64,000 nt of DNA from Micromonospora sp. RP3T (GCF_003027925.1 NZ_PYPS01000003.1:124001-188000), one strand, 5' to 3'; positions 7,921 through 17,520 are shown, counted from the stretch's first letter. Numbers and translations: made by a program. The notes: generated by a model from the sequence alone, not told the origin.

Positions 7921-9306
7921 GTGTCGGTGCCATCCGCGCTCGACCCATCGGGCGACTCGGTGCTCTACGCGGACCCCGGCGAGGTGGAGCGGCTACGTGA
8001 CCCGCTGATCGCGGCGCAGGTCCAGCTGCTGGCTCGGCACCACCCCCACTACCGGCGACTCTTCGCGCGCACCGGAGTCGACCCGGACCGGGTACGCGGG
8101 GTCGCGGACCTGTCCCGGCTTCCGGTCACCGGCAAGCAGGACTTCCTCGGTGACCCCGAGTCCTTCCGGTTGACCGCCCCGGCCGACCTGCCGGTGGCCG
8201 AACGCACCCTCGCGTACGTCATCTACACGACCGGCACCACCAGCGGCGCGCCCGCCCCGCTCTACGTCACCACCAGCGACGACTGGGCCTACCTGCTGCA
8301 CGCCCGGCGCTGCGCCCGGCTGCTCGGTCTCGGCGCCGACGAGGTGATCGCGAACCTCTTCCCGCTCACCCCGTTCCCGATGGGCGCCCGGATCCGCGCC
8401 GACCGGACGGCGGCGGCGATCGGGGCGACCATCTTCCAGGGACACACCGGCCGCCCCTCGCCGGACTGGCCGGTGCACCGCCGGCTCGACGAGGCGATCG
8501 ACCTGGTGGTGGCACACGGCGCGACGGTGCTGTGGGGGGTCGCCGGGTTCGTCCGCCGGGTGCTGATCCGGGCCGCCGAACGCGGGCTGCGGCTGCCCAC
8601 GGTCCGCTGGTGCTTCGTCACCGGCGAGGCGACGAGCGCCGCCGGCGTCGACGATCTGCGCGCCCGGCTGCGCGCGGTGGGCGCGGAGACGGCCCGGGTG
8701 GCCAACCGCTACGGCTCGACCGAGGGCTGGTCGATGATCGAGTGCGCGGAGGGGGCGGGTTGGCACAATCCCACCCCGGGCCTGATCCACCTGGAGACCG
8801 TCGACGCGGCCAGCGGCGAGCCGGTGCCCGACGGGGAACCCGGCCTGCTGCTCATCACCCACCTGCGGGCCCGGGGCACCGCCTTCCTCCGGTACGCCGT
8901 CGGCGACATCGTCCGGCTGACCCGGGAACGGTGTGCCTGCGGGCGGACCGCCGAGCGGATCGTCTCCCAGCCGGTCCGCACCAAGGACCTGGTCAAGGTC
9001 AACGGCACGCTGGTCAACCTGACCGTGCTCGGCGACGCCCTGGTCGACCTGGCCGGCGTCGCCGAGTACCGGGTGGTCCTCGACCACCTGCGCCCCGGCG
9101 ACACGCTCTCCGGCGACGGCGTGGTGGTCGAGGTCGCCCCGGTCGCCGGCCGCGACGCCGACGCGCTGGTCTCGGCCGTACGGTCGCGGATCCGCGATCT
9201 GACCCACCTCACGCCCGAGGTGCGGGTGGTCGGCGTGGACGACATCTACGACCCGCTGGCCGACGCCAAACCCCGTCGTCTCGTCGACCGCCGCCACGTC
9301 GGCTGA
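7921..9306 (+). CDS. Phenylacetate-CoA ligase-like acyl-CoA synthetase
   Basis: This 461-residue member of the adenylate-forming superfamily resembles PaaK. It has the AMP-binding loop YTTGTTSGAP, a GEATS/YGSTEG region, GDIV as the ribose-binding part and CACGRT near the C-terminal hinge. It would activate an aromatic or heterocyclic carboxylic acid to its CoA thioester using ATP. GTG 7921 has a GGGAGGGAA ribosome site 7 nt upstream. It lies just after the regulator gene in the same direction and may share its promoter. Its partner could be the CoA-transferase or CitE-like lyase of the island; the substrate is not predictable. Confidence 0.87.
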   Translation: MSVPSALDPSGDSVLYADPGEVERLRDPLIAAQVQLLARHHPHYRRLFARTGVDPDRVRGVADLSRLPVTGKQDFLGDPESFRLTAPADLPVAERTLAYVIYTTGTTSGAPAPLYVTTSDDWAYLLHARRCARLLGLGADEVIANLFPLTPFPMGARIRADRTAAAIGATIFQGHTGRPSPDWPVHRRLDEAIDLVVAHGATVLWGVAGFVRRVLIRAAERGLRLPTVRWCFVTGEATSAAGVDDLRARLRAVGAETARVANRYGSTEGWSMIECAEGAGWHNPTPGLIHLETVDAASGEPVPDGEPGLLLITHLRARGTAFLRYAVGDIVRLTRERCACGRTAERIVSQPVRTKDLVKVNGTLVNLTVLGDALVDLAGVAEYRVVLDHLRPGDTLSGDGVVVEVAPVAGRDADALVSAVRSRIRDLTHLTPEVRVVGVDDIYDPLADAKPRRLVDRRHVG

Positions 9307-9346
9307 CGTCGTCGACACGTAGCTCTCAGAAAGGTCGTGACTGACC

Positions 9347-10204
9347 GTGTACACCGGTGCCATCGACGTGGTCGTCAATCCCTACACACCCGAGATCGTG
9401 GCCGCGCGACCGGCCTGGTCGAAGGACTTCCTCGGCCGCAAGATCGGCGCCGGGGACCGGCTGCCCGGAACGACGATCGAGGAGTACCTGGCCAAGATGG
9501 ACCGGGCCGGGATCGCCCGGTCCTTCCTGATCGCCGCGAAGCTCGGCCCGGCCGGTGACGTCAACAGCTTCGCGCTCCAGATCGAGACCGTCGCCGAGCT
9601 GGTCGCCGCGCATCCGGACCGGTTCAGCGGCCTGGTCGGGTTGGACCCGACCGCCGGCATGGCCGAGCTGCGGCACCTGGAACGGGCGGTCACCGAGTAC
9701 GGCTTCGTCGGCGCGCACTCGTACCCGCACTGGTTCGGGCTGCCCCCGGACCACCGGCGCTACTACCCGATCTACGCCAAGTGCGCCGAGCTGGACGTGC
9801 CGATCCAGCTCCAGGTGGGCCACTGCCTGCGCTACGACGACGCCCGGCCGCTGCGCAGTGTCGGCCGGCCGATCACCCTCGACACGGTCGCCTGCGAGTT
9901 CCCCGAGCTGAAGCTGGTCGGCATCCACACCGGGTGGCCGTGGACCGAGGAGATGATCGCGGTCGCGTACAAGCACCCCAACGTGTACATCGGGGTGGAC
10001 GCGTACGCCCCGAAGCACTGGCCGGCCGCGCTGGTGCACTACATGAACACCTTCGGCCGGGAGAAGGTGCTCTTCGGCACCGACTACCCGGTGATCGACC
10101 CGGAGCGCGCCATGACGGAGTTCGCCGAGCTGGGCCTGCGGCCGGAGTCGGCCACGGCGGTGCTGCGCGACAACGCCCTGCGCCTCTACGGTCTCACCGA
10201 CTGA
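9347..10204 (+). CDS. Amidohydrolase-2 family protein with altered metal motif
   Basis: This 285-residue TIM-barrel protein belongs to the ACMSD/amidohydrolase-2 group of decarboxylases and hydrolases. Downstream landmarks are present: LVGIHTGWPW, NVYIGVDAYAP and LFGTDYPV. The normal N-terminal DxHxH is replaced by IDVVVNPYTPE, so two usual metal-ligand histidines are absent. The GTG at 9347 is the only start in frame near the domain beginning. It follows the CoA-ligase gene by 40 nt and probably shares its transcript. It may be a decarboxylase or hydrolase working with fewer metal ligands. Confidence 0.82.
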   Translation: MYTGAIDVVVNPYTPEIVAARPAWSKDFLGRKIGAGDRLPGTTIEEYLAKMDRAGIARSFLIAAKLGPAGDVNSFALQIETVAELVAAHPDRFSGLVGLDPTAGMAELRHLERAVTEYGFVGAHSYPHWFGLPPDHRRYYPIYAKCAELDVPIQLQVGHCLRYDDARPLRSVGRPITLDTVACEFPELKLVGIHTGWPWTEEMIAVAYKHPNVYIGVDAYAPKHWPAALVHYMNTFGREKVLFGTDYPVIDPERAMTEFAELGLRPESATAVLRDNALRLYGLTD

Positions 10205-10228
10205 TCCGCCCCGCCGTCGGGGCGTGCG

Positions 10229-11404
10229 TCACCGACGCCGGCCGGCCGCGGTGAGCGCGACGAGCGCGACCGCGGCGGCGGCGCCGCCGACGGAGAACGC
10301 GGCCATCGGGCCGACCACGCCGACCAGCAGCGCGCCCACGGCCGGGCCGGTGGACTGGCCGAGCCGCGACGACGCCGACCACGCGCCGATGAGCATGCCC
10401 CGGCCGTCGACCGGCTGCCGGGAGACGGCGTGCACGGAGGCGTTGTACGCGCAGCCCACCCCGACGCCGAGGAGCACCACGGCGACCGCCACCACCCACA
10501 CGGCCGGGGCGGCGGCGGTGAGCAGCAGGGAAACCGCGCACAACCCGAGCCCGATCCGTGCGACGTGCCGGTCGGCGGTCCGCCCGGCGAGCAGGGCCAG
10601 GGCCGCCGAGGCGACGAGACTGCCCACGTTGCCGAGGCCGACGAGCAGACCCCGGGCCGCCAGCGGCACCTCGAAGACCCGGTCCAGGGCCAGCGGCAGC
10701 ATCGCCGCGGTGGCCGCGGTCATCAGGCCGATGACGACGGTGGTCAGGGTCAGCGCGCCGACCACGGTTCGCAGCTCGCCGACACGCCGCAGATCGGCCA
10801 GGAGCCGGGCGGAGCGGTGGCCCCGGGTCGGCCGCCGGCCGGGGCCGAGCCCGAGCACCCGGACGGTTCCGGGTACCAGCAGCGCGCCCAGCGCGTAGAG
10901 CCAGAACGCGGCGCGTGGGTCGCCGAGGCTCGCCACCGCGCCGCCGGCCATCGGTCCGACGGTGGAGGCGGTGGTCAGCACGAAGGTGTTGACCGCCAGG
11001 CCGCGTTGCCGGGCCGCGCCGGTCAGCGTCTCGCCGATCACGGTCGGGGGGATGGTGAGCAGGCCGGCGAAGCCGATTCCCTGGACCGCCCGGAGCGCGA
11101 CGGCCGTGCCGAACGAGTCGACCAGCGCGCAGGCGGTGCCGGCGACGGAGAACAGCAGCAGGCAGCCGAGCGCCACCCGGCCGCGGCCGAGCCGGTCGGA
11201 GAGGCCGCCCAGCGCCACGGTCAGCACGATGCCGGGCACCGCGATCACGCCCTGGAGGAGCCCGACGGCGGCCTCCGAGACCTGGTACGCGGCGGCGAGT
11301 TCCGCCATCGCCGGGGCGAGCGTTCCGTAGCCGGTGGCGCCGACCGCGGACAGGGCGGTGACGGTCAGGATCCCGCCGGTACCGAGCGGTAGGGAAGGCG
11401 CCAC
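10229..11404 (-). CDS. MFS transporter
   Basis: This 391-residue membrane protein has about twelve hydrophobic segments and an MFS loop-2/3-type stretch, GGLSDRLGRGRV. The most likely start is GTG 11404, placing a short tail before the first membrane helix; an ATG at 11467 lies in the neighbouring promoter region. It converges with the amidohydrolase gene 25 nt away and is divergent from the peptide-type ABC importer. The operator at 11409-11445 lies immediately upstream. Role by context: uptake of the island's substrate or export of a toxic intermediate. Confidence 0.87.
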   Translation of the reverse strand: MAPSLPLGTGGILTVTALSAVGATGYGTLAPAMAELAAAYQVSEAAVGLLQGVIAVPGIVLTVALGGLSDRLGRGRVALGCLLLFSVAGTACALVDSFGTAVALRAVQGIGFAGLLTIPPTVIGETLTGAARQRGLAVNTFVLTTASTVGPMAGGAVASLGDPRAAFWLYALGALLVPGTVRVLGLGPGRRPTRGHRSARLLADLRRVGELRTVVGALTLTTVVIGLMTAATAAMLPLALDRVFEVPLAARGLLVGLGNVGSLVASAALALLAGRTADRHVARIGLGLCAVSLLLTAAAPAVWVVAVAVVLLGVGVGCAYNASVHAVSRQPVDGRGMLIGAWSASSRLGQSTGPAVGALLVGVVGPMAAFSVGGAAAAVALVALTAAGRRR

Positions 11405-11408
11405 AAGC

Positions 11409-11448
11409 GGTCCATTCAGCGGAACGATGTTTCGCTGAACGTACCGTA
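11409..11448 (-). promoter_or_regulatory. IclR-type operator site 5 (double)
   Basis: The core GGAAC-GAT-GTTTC (11421-11433) extends to arms TTCAGC/GCTGAA and to degenerate outer half-sites GGTCC and GTACC, each 7 nt away. This makes a symmetric 37-bp element. A minus-strand -10-like TACGGT (11448-11443) overlaps it. It controls the MFS gene. Confidence 0.65.
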
Positions 11449-11484
11449 AACCTGAGCACGGGTCCATAACGGCACGTCAGGCCG

Positions 11485-11542
11485 TTGACACTGCGGAGAA
11501 GCCGCACCTAGTGTGTAGAAACGCTGTTCCGCTAAGCGGATC
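11485..11542 (+). promoter_or_regulatory. Promoter with IclR-type operator site 6
   Basis: TTGACA (11485-11490), 18 nt and TAGTGT (11509-11514) are followed 3 nt later by GAAAC-GCT-GTTCC-N7-GGATC (11518-11542). The layout matches sites 3 and 8: the operator sits over and just after the transcription start. It drives the Dpp-type importer operon. Confidence 0.72.
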
Positions 11543-11576
11543 GAATGTGCGAATCGCATGGGAGAGGGGTGCCGGG

Positions 11577-13178
11577 ATGAGTCCGAAGACGGGAGTTCTC
11601 GGCCGGTTCAGAGCCCTGAAGGTTTCTGCTCTGGTCGGGGTGGTGGCCCTCCTGGCCACGGCCTGTAGTTCGTCCAACGGGGACAGTGCGGCGGAGGCGG
11701 ACTCCTCCCCGGGAGCAGCCGGGGCGGACATCGTGGTCGGGGTCGGGGTGATCAACCCCGACCTGGACGCATTCTCCGCCACGTCCCCGCCGCGTTCCTT
11801 CTACGCCTACCCGGTCTGGTCCCTGCTGACCCGGGTCGACACGCTCGGCGAGGGCGCCAAGGTGGTCCCCGGCGTCGCCGAGTCGTGGACCCGCGTCAAC
11901 GACCTGACCTGGCAGTTCGTCCTCCGCAAGGACCTGAAGTTCGCCAACGGCGAGCCGGTCGACGCCGACGCCGTCGTCTACTCCACCAAGTTCATGCTCG
12001 ACCCGAAGAACGAGGCGAGCATCCGCGGCAAGCTCGGCATCATCAAGCAGGTCGAAGCGGTCGACGCCACCACCATCCGGTTCACCATGAGCGCGCCGGA
12101 GGCGATCCTGCCCCGGCTGCTCGGCGCGATGCCGATCGTCCCGCCCAAGGAGCACGCACGGGTGGGCGCGAAGGCGTTCAACGTCAAGCCCATCGGCACG
12201 GGCGCGTTCATGGTGGAGAAGTTCGTCCCCGGCAAGGAACTCGTGCTGGTGCCGAACCCCAACTCCGGACAGGGCAAGGCACTGCCGGCCTCGATCACCT
12301 TCAAGGCGATCCCGGAGGACGCGGCCCGGGTGGCCGCCCTGCGCGCCGGTGACGTGGACATCATCACCAAGGTCCCGATCGACGGGATCAAGCCGCTGGA
12401 GTCCGGCGCCTTCACGATCTACGACGCGGTCGAGCCGCGCACGTACGTGGTGGACCTGTTCACCGACTCCGGGCCGCTGACCGACGTGCGGGTCCGGCGG
12501 GCCATCGCCCAGTCCCTCGACCTGGACGCGCTGGTCCAGGGCGTGATGGGCGGCAAGGGTCAGGTCGGCCAGGGTCAGTTGGCGCCGAGCTTCATGTCCG
12601 GCTACTGCAAAGACGTCACCCGGTACCCGTACGACCTGGCCGCGGCCAACAAGCTGATGGCCGAGGCCGGCGTCTCCGGGCTCAAGCTGAAGTTCCAGAC
12701 CTCGCAGGGGTTCATCCTCAACGACACGCTGCTGGCCCAGGCGATCGGCGAGATGGTCAACAAGCTGGACGCTGTCGAGTCGGTGGAGATCGCCCCGATG
12801 GAGTTCTCCAACTACCTCGACGTGTACTACAACCGCACCGAGCGGGCCGACTTCTTCGCCTGGGGCATGAGCAGCTCACCGTTCGTGGACGCCTCCGTGC
12901 AGCTCGAACGCCTGGTCACCGGCTACCCCCAGCACAACATCGGCTACTCCAACCCGAAGTACGACGAGTGGTTCGGCAAGCTGCGCTCGGCCGAGGAGGG
13001 CACCCCGGAGCGGCAGCAGGCGTTCTGCGAGTTGTCGAAGATCTACAAGGAGGACGTCCCGTCCGTGGCGGTGATGACCATGCCGGACGTCTGGGCCAGC
13101 TCCGACAAGATCCGGGGCTTCAAGGTGGACCAGGCGGGCAACCCGGCCTGGGAGCTGATCACCAAGGTGACGGGCTAG
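11577..13178 (+). CDS. ABC transporter substrate-binding lipoprotein, family 5 (DppA/OppA-like)
   Basis: This 533-residue family 5 solute-binding protein has a lipoprotein signal peptide ending LLATAC, so it is anchored outside the membrane. The body has the SBP_bac_5 pattern: VVPGVAESW, TWQFVLRKDLKFANGEPVDADAVVYS, and a late WELI ending. Start ATG 11577 follows a purine-rich GGAGAGGGG. It begins a five-gene operon with two permeases, a double ATPase and an isochorismatase-family hydrolase. Family 5 proteins carry peptides, but also nickel, opines, glutathione or aromatic amides, so the substrate may be the compound degraded by the island. Confidence 0.9.
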   Translation: MSPKTGVLGRFRALKVSALVGVVALLATACSSSNGDSAAEADSSPGAAGADIVVGVGVINPDLDAFSATSPPRSFYAYPVWSLLTRVDTLGEGAKVVPGVAESWTRVNDLTWQFVLRKDLKFANGEPVDADAVVYSTKFMLDPKNEASIRGKLGIIKQVEAVDATTIRFTMSAPEAILPRLLGAMPIVPPKEHARVGAKAFNVKPIGTGAFMVEKFVPGKELVLVPNPNSGQGKALPASITFKAIPEDAARVAALRAGDVDIITKVPIDGIKPLESGAFTIYDAVEPRTYVVDLFTDSGPLTDVRVRRAIAQSLDLDALVQGVMGGKGQVGQGQLAPSFMSGYCKDVTRYPYDLAAANKLMAEAGVSGLKLKFQTSQGFILNDTLLAQAIGEMVNKLDAVESVEIAPMEFSNYLDVYYNRTERADFFAWGMSSSPFVDASVQLERLVTGYPQHNIGYSNPKYDEWFGKLRSAEEGTPERQQAFCELSKIYKEDVPSVAVMTMPDVWASSDKIRGFKVDQAGNPAWELITKVTG

Positions 13179-13191
13179 ACGGGGTCCGACC

Positions 13192-14121
13192 GTGGCGAAG
13201 CTTCTGCGACAGCGGCTCCTGCAGCTGGTCCTGGTCATCCTCGGACTGTCCAGCCTGGTGTTCTTCCTGGTCCGGATCTCCGGCGACCCGGCTTCGGCCA
13301 TCGCCGGCGCGGACGCGGACCCGGAGACCCTGGCGGCCATCCGCAGCAACCTCGGGCTGAACGAACCGGTGCTCGTCCAGTACGTGAGGTTCCTCGGTGA
13401 CCTGCTGGTGCTCGACTTCGGCGACTCGTACCAGTACCGCAGCGACGCGATGGCGTTGGTGCTGGACCGGTTCCCGGCGTCGGCGCTGCTGACCCTCCTC
13501 GCGATGCTCATCGCGGTCGGACTCGGCGTACCGGCCGGGGTGCTCGGTGCCGTGCACCGGGACGGGCTCCTCGGCCGGGCCGTCAACGGCCTCGCCATCC
13601 TCGGGCAGAGCGTGCCGAACTTCGTGCTCGGTCTGGTGCTCATCATGATCTTCGCGGTCAGCCTGGGCTGGCTGCCCAGCTTCGGCGGGGAGGGGGTGAT
13701 GAGCCTGATCCTGCCGGCCGTCACCCTCGCCGCCTTCATCTGCGCCCGGCAGATGCGGCTGGTGCAGGCGTACACCCTGGAGGAACTCAGCAAGGGGTAC
13801 GTGCGGACGGCGAACTCGCTCGGCTACAGCACCCGGCGGATCCGCTACCGGCACATCCTGCGCAACGTCAGCGTGCCCATGCTCTCGCTCGTCGGGCTGG
13901 AACTCGGCCAGTTCATCGCCGGTTCGGTGGTGGTCGAGTCGGTGTTCTCCTGGCCCGGCCTGGGCCGGTTGATGGTCGAGTCGGTCACCGCCCGCGACTA
14001 CCCGGTGCTCCAGGCGGGCGTGTTCGTCATCGGCGTGCTCGTCGTGCTGATCAACTTCATCGTCGACCTGCTCTACCAGGTGGTCGACCCCCGACTCAAG
14101 GCGCAGTTGGTGACCCGATGA
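13192..14121 (+). CDS. ABC transporter permease, DppB/OppB type
   Basis: This 309-residue inner-membrane permease has about six hydrophobic segments. The N-terminal LLRQRLLQLVLVILGLSSLVF is typical of DppB. The cytoplasmic coupling loop lies near SLGYSTRRIRYRHILRN and is followed by VVVESVFSWPGLGRLMVES. It pairs with the DppC-type permease to form the channel fed by the lipoprotein upstream. The GTG start at 13192 lies 13 nt after the binding-protein stop. Confidence 0.92.
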   Translation: MAKLLRQRLLQLVLVILGLSSLVFFLVRISGDPASAIAGADADPETLAAIRSNLGLNEPVLVQYVRFLGDLLVLDFGDSYQYRSDAMALVLDRFPASALLTLLAMLIAVGLGVPAGVLGAVHRDGLLGRAVNGLAILGQSVPNFVLGLVLIMIFAVSLGWLPSFGGEGVMSLILPAVTLAAFICARQMRLVQAYTLEELSKGYVRTANSLGYSTRRIRYRHILRNVSVPMLSLVGLELGQFIAGSVVVESVFSWPGLGRLMVESVTARDYPVLQAGVFVIGVLVVLINFIVDLLYQVVDPRLKAQLVTR

Positions 14122-15032
14122 GCACAGTGCTGACCGTTCCCGAGCCTGGCGGGGCCGAACCCGTGGCCGAGGTCGTCCCCGCGCCCCGCCGGCGGCGCCG
14201 ACGCCTCCTGCCGAGACACTTCGGCGCCCGGATCGCGCTCGGTTTCCTGATCGTCGGCGTCCTGGCCGCGATCTTCGCCCCGGCCGTCTCGCCGTACGAC
14301 CCCAACGAGCAGTCCCTGCTCAACCGGCTCGCCGCGCCGTCGCTGTTCGGCGGCGAGGGCGCGCACCTGCTCGGCACCGACGAACTCGGCCGGGACCTGC
14401 TCAGCCGCGCCATCTACGGCGGCCGGGTCAGCTTCACCGTCGGGTTCGTCGCGGCCACCTTCGCCGGCCTGCTCGGCACCGTCCTCGGCGTCGTCGCCGG
14501 CTACTACCGGGGCATCGTGGAGTCGGTGATCATGCGGACGGTCGACATCCTCACCGCGTTCCCGTTCCTCATCGTCGCCCTCGCCGTGGTCGCGGTCTTC
14601 GGCGCCAAACTGTCGGTGCTGATCATCGTGCTGGTGCTCTGGGAGTGGGTGCCGTTCACCCGGCTCGCCCACGCCAAGACGCTGAACGTGGTCTCCACCG
14701 ACTACTTCCGGGCCGCCGTCGCCATCGGCCGTCGGGGTGTCGGCATCCTCGCCCGGCACGTGCTGCCCAACATCGCCGGTCCGCTCATCGTCGTCTGGAC
14801 GTTCGTGGTGGCCCGGTCCATCGTCATCGAGAGTTCGCTCAGCTTCCTCGGGCTCGGCGTGCCGCCGCCCACCGCCACCTGGGGCGGGATGCTGAGCGCC
14901 AGCCGGGGCTACCTCGACACCGCGTGGTGGATCCCGCTGGTCCCCGGCGTGGCCATCACCCTGGTCGTGTTGAGCGTCAACGTCGTCGGTGACTGGCTGA
15001 GTGAGAGGTGGGATCCGCATGGCCGGCGCTGA
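14118..15032 (+). CDS. ABC transporter permease, DppC/OppC type
   Basis: This 304-residue second permease has a basic N-terminal cytoplasmic tail with an Arg-rich run near residue 20. It also has the OppC N-terminal segment, LLGTDELGRDLLSRAIYGGR, and a coupling loop followed by ARHVLPNIAGPLIV and SSLSFLGLGVPPPTATWGGML. The start overlaps the DppB stop as ATGA. The end overlaps the ATPase start by 14 nt, so the operon is tightly coupled. Confidence 0.93.
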   Translation: MSTVLTVPEPGGAEPVAEVVPAPRRRRRRLLPRHFGARIALGFLIVGVLAAIFAPAVSPYDPNEQSLLNRLAAPSLFGGEGAHLLGTDELGRDLLSRAIYGGRVSFTVGFVAATFAGLLGTVLGVVAGYYRGIVESVIMRTVDILTAFPFLIVALAVVAVFGAKLSVLIIVLVLWEWVPFTRLAHAKTLNVVSTDYFRAAVAIGRRGVGILARHVLPNIAGPLIVVWTFVVARSIVIESSLSFLGLGVPPPTATWGGMLSASRGYLDTAWWIPLVPGVAITLVVLSVNVVGDWLSERWDPHGRR

Positions 15033-16926
15033 CGCCGTACCGCTGCTCGAGGTCGACGGGCTGGACGTCACCTTCGACACGCTCCGGGGGCCGGTGCACG
15101 CCGTCCGGGGCGCCACCTGGTCGGTGCACCAGGGCGAGACCCTGGTGGTGCTCGGCGAGTCCGGCTCCGGCAAGAGCGTCTCGTTGCACGCCGTCGCCGG
15201 GTTGCTGCCGGCCAACGGCCACACCGCCGGCCGGGTCCGCTTCCAGGGGCGTGACGTGCTCGGGCTGCGCGGCGCGCCGCTGCGCCGGTTCTGCGCCGAG
15301 AACTACGGCATGGTGTTCCAGGACCCGATGAGTTCGCTGGACCCGAGCTTCACCGTCGGCGACCAGATCGCCGAGATCCTGCGGGTGCACCGGGGGGCGT
15401 CGGCGCAGGACGCCTGGGAGCGGGCGGTCGAGCTGCTGGGCGTGGTCCGGATCGACGACCCGGGCCGCCGGGCGAAGCAGTACCCGCACGAACTCTCCGG
15501 CGGCATGCGCCAGCGCGTCATGATCGCCATGGCGATCGCCCTGGACCCGCCGCTCTTCCTCGCCGACGAGCCGACCACCGCGCTGGACACCAGCGTCCGG
15601 GGCGCGGTGCTGGAGACCATGATCGAGCTGCGGGACCGCCTGTCGATGGGGGTCGTCCTGATCACCCACGACATCGGCGTGGCGGCGGCCGTCGCCGACC
15701 GGGTCGCCGTCATGTACGCCGGCCGGGTCGTCGAGTACGGCACCGCGGAGCAGGTGCTGCACGAACCCGGCCACCCGTACACCGCCGCGCTGCTCGGGTC
15801 GCTGCCCCGGTTGCGGCGGCTGCGGTCCACACTGACCGCCATTCCCGGCGCGCCACCGAACGCGGCCCGGCTGCCGGCCGGCTGCTCCTTCCACCCCCGC
15901 TGCCGGTTCGCCACCGACCGCTGCGCCGAGGAACTGCCGGTCCTGCAACCGAGTGGCGGCGGCCAGGTCGCGGCCTGCCACTGGACCGGCCGGCTGACCG
16001 CCGACGGCGACCTCGGCTACTGGCGCGAGGGCGGCGAACCACTCGTCGACGCCCGACCCGGCGACGCGGAACAACCGTTCGTGGTGGTCGAGAACCTGGT
16101 CAAGGAGTATCCCCTCGGCTCCGGTCGGAAGGCCCGGGTGCTGCGGGCGGTGGACGACGTCTCCTTCACCATCCCGAAGGGCACCACGCTCGGCCTGGTG
16201 GGGGAGTCCGGGTCCGGCAAGTCCACCACCGCCATGATCATGTCCGGGCTGCTCGCCCCCACCTCCGGCCGGGTGGTCATCGGCGGCGTCGACATCGCCC
16301 GGCTCTCCGGCAAGGCCATGCGGGACGTCCGCCGGGACCTCCAGGTGGTCTTCCAGGACCCGTACTCCTCGATGGACCCCCGGATGACCATCGGGCAGAT
16401 CGTCGACGAGCCGCTGCTGGTGCACAAACGCGGGTCGAAGCCCCAGCGGCGGGACCGGGTCACCGAACTGCTCGACCTGGTCGGGCTGGACGGCGACTAC
16501 GCCGGACGCTTCCCGCACCAGCTCTCCGGCGGGCAGGCCCAGCGGGTCGCCATCGCCCGCGCGCTCGCGCTGGAACCCGCGCTGATGGTGCTGGACGAGC
16601 CGGTCGCCGCGCTGGACCTCTCCATCCAGGCGCAGATCCTCAACCTGCTGCGCGACCTCCAGGCCCGGCTCGGCCTGACGTACCTGTTCATCGGGCACGA
16701 CCTGGCGGCGGTGGCCTACATCTCCGACCGGGTGGCGGTCATGTCCACCGGGAAGATCGTCGAACTGGACCGGGTCGACGCGATCTACCAGCGGCCGGCG
16801 GCGGCCTACACCCGGCAACTCCTCGACGCGGTGCTCGACCCCGAGGCCGACCTCGGCCGGTACCGGGACCGCCCGACGACCCGGACGGAGGAGCCGTGCG
16901 TCCCCTCGGCCCCGGCGACGCCCTGA
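15019..16926 (+). CDS. Fused dipeptide-type ABC ATPase (DppD-DppF fusion)
   Basis: This 635-residue protein carries two complete nucleotide-binding domains in one chain. The first (~10-255) has GESGSGKSV and LSGGMRQRV, followed by the Opp/Dpp C-terminal zinc-like Cys region (CSFHPRCRFATDRC). The second (~355-600) has GESGSGKST and LSGGQAQRV. It would drive both halves of the importer without separate DppD and DppF subunits, an arrangement known in actinobacteria. ATG 15019 follows a GAGAGGTGGG site; GTG 15001 is an upstream alternative. It overlaps the next gene by 31 nt. Confidence 0.93.
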   Translation: MAGADAVPLLEVDGLDVTFDTLRGPVHAVRGATWSVHQGETLVVLGESGSGKSVSLHAVAGLLPANGHTAGRVRFQGRDVLGLRGAPLRRFCAENYGMVFQDPMSSLDPSFTVGDQIAEILRVHRGASAQDAWERAVELLGVVRIDDPGRRAKQYPHELSGGMRQRVMIAMAIALDPPLFLADEPTTALDTSVRGAVLETMIELRDRLSMGVVLITHDIGVAAAVADRVAVMYAGRVVEYGTAEQVLHEPGHPYTAALLGSLPRLRRLRSTLTAIPGAPPNAARLPAGCSFHPRCRFATDRCAEELPVLQPSGGGQVAACHWTGRLTADGDLGYWREGGEPLVDARPGDAEQPFVVVENLVKEYPLGSGRKARVLRAVDDVSFTIPKGTTLGLVGESGSGKSTTAMIMSGLLAPTSGRVVIGGVDIARLSGKAMRDVRRDLQVVFQDPYSSMDPRMTIGQIVDEPLLVHKRGSKPQRRDRVTELLDLVGLDGDYAGRFPHQLSGGQAQRVAIARALALEPALMVLDEPVAALDLSIQAQILNLLRDLQARLGLTYLFIGHDLAAVAYISDRVAVMSTGKIVELDRVDAIYQRPAAAYTRQLLDAVLDPEADLGRYRDRPTTRTEEPCVPSAPATP

Positions 16927-17489
16927 TCGTCATCGACGTGCAACGCAAGTACGTCACCGGCCCGCTGGCCGTCCCGGACGCCGCCGCGCTGGTGGACCGG
17001 ATCGCCCGGTTCGCCGACGCGGCCCGCGCCCGGGACGTGCCGCTGGTCTGGGTGACCCGCGAGCTGCGCCCCGGCGTGTCGATGGGCGCCGCCACCACCG
17101 CCGGGTACGGCGCGGCGGTCGACGAGCTGTTCCGGAGCCCGGCCGCCGACCTGCATCCCGGTCTCGGCGCCCGGGACGACGAGATCCGGGTGGTCAAGCC
17201 CCGCCAGTCGGCGTTCTACGGCACCGACCTGGCGGTGGTGCTGCGCACGCTCGGCGCGGACCGGGTGGTGCTCACCGGCGTCACCACCAACATCTGCGTG
17301 CAGGCCACGGCCCAGGACGCCCGCGCCCGCGACCTCGACGTGCTGGTGGTCGCCGACCTGACCGCCGCGCTGCCGGTCACCGCCGCCGGCTTCGACCTGC
17401 CGGCGGAACAGGTGCAGCGGGCCACGCTGGCCACGCTCGCGCACGCCGTCGGCACCGTCGGCTCCGCCGCCGCCGTGCTGTCCGCCTGA
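16896..17489 (+). CDS. Isochorismatase-family cysteine hydrolase
   Basis: This 197-residue enzyme has the full catalytic triad of the family: Asp14 (VIDVQ), Lys101 (VVKPRQSAF) and Cys134 (TTNICVQATA), with the usual cis-peptide region GVTTN before the Cys. Members hydrolyse amides such as nicotinamide, N-carbamoylsarcosine, maleamate or peroxyureidoacrylate, releasing ammonia. The GTG start with GGAGGAG upstream lies inside the end of the ABC ATPase gene, so it is co-translated with the importer. This suggests it acts on the imported compound or its first amide product. A maleamate-amidase role is possible but unproven. Confidence 0.88.
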   Translation: MRPLGPGDALIVIDVQRKYVTGPLAVPDAAALVDRIARFADAARARDVPLVWVTRELRPGVSMGAATTAGYGAAVDELFRSPAADLHPGLGARDDEIRVVKPRQSAFYGTDLAVVLRTLGADRVVLTGVTTNICVQATAQDARARDLDVLVVADLTAALPVTAAGFDLPAEQVQRATLATLAHAVGTVGSAAAVLSA

Positions 17490-17520
17490 ACCCGACCGGG
17501 CGTCCCGCCGTACCGGCCGC

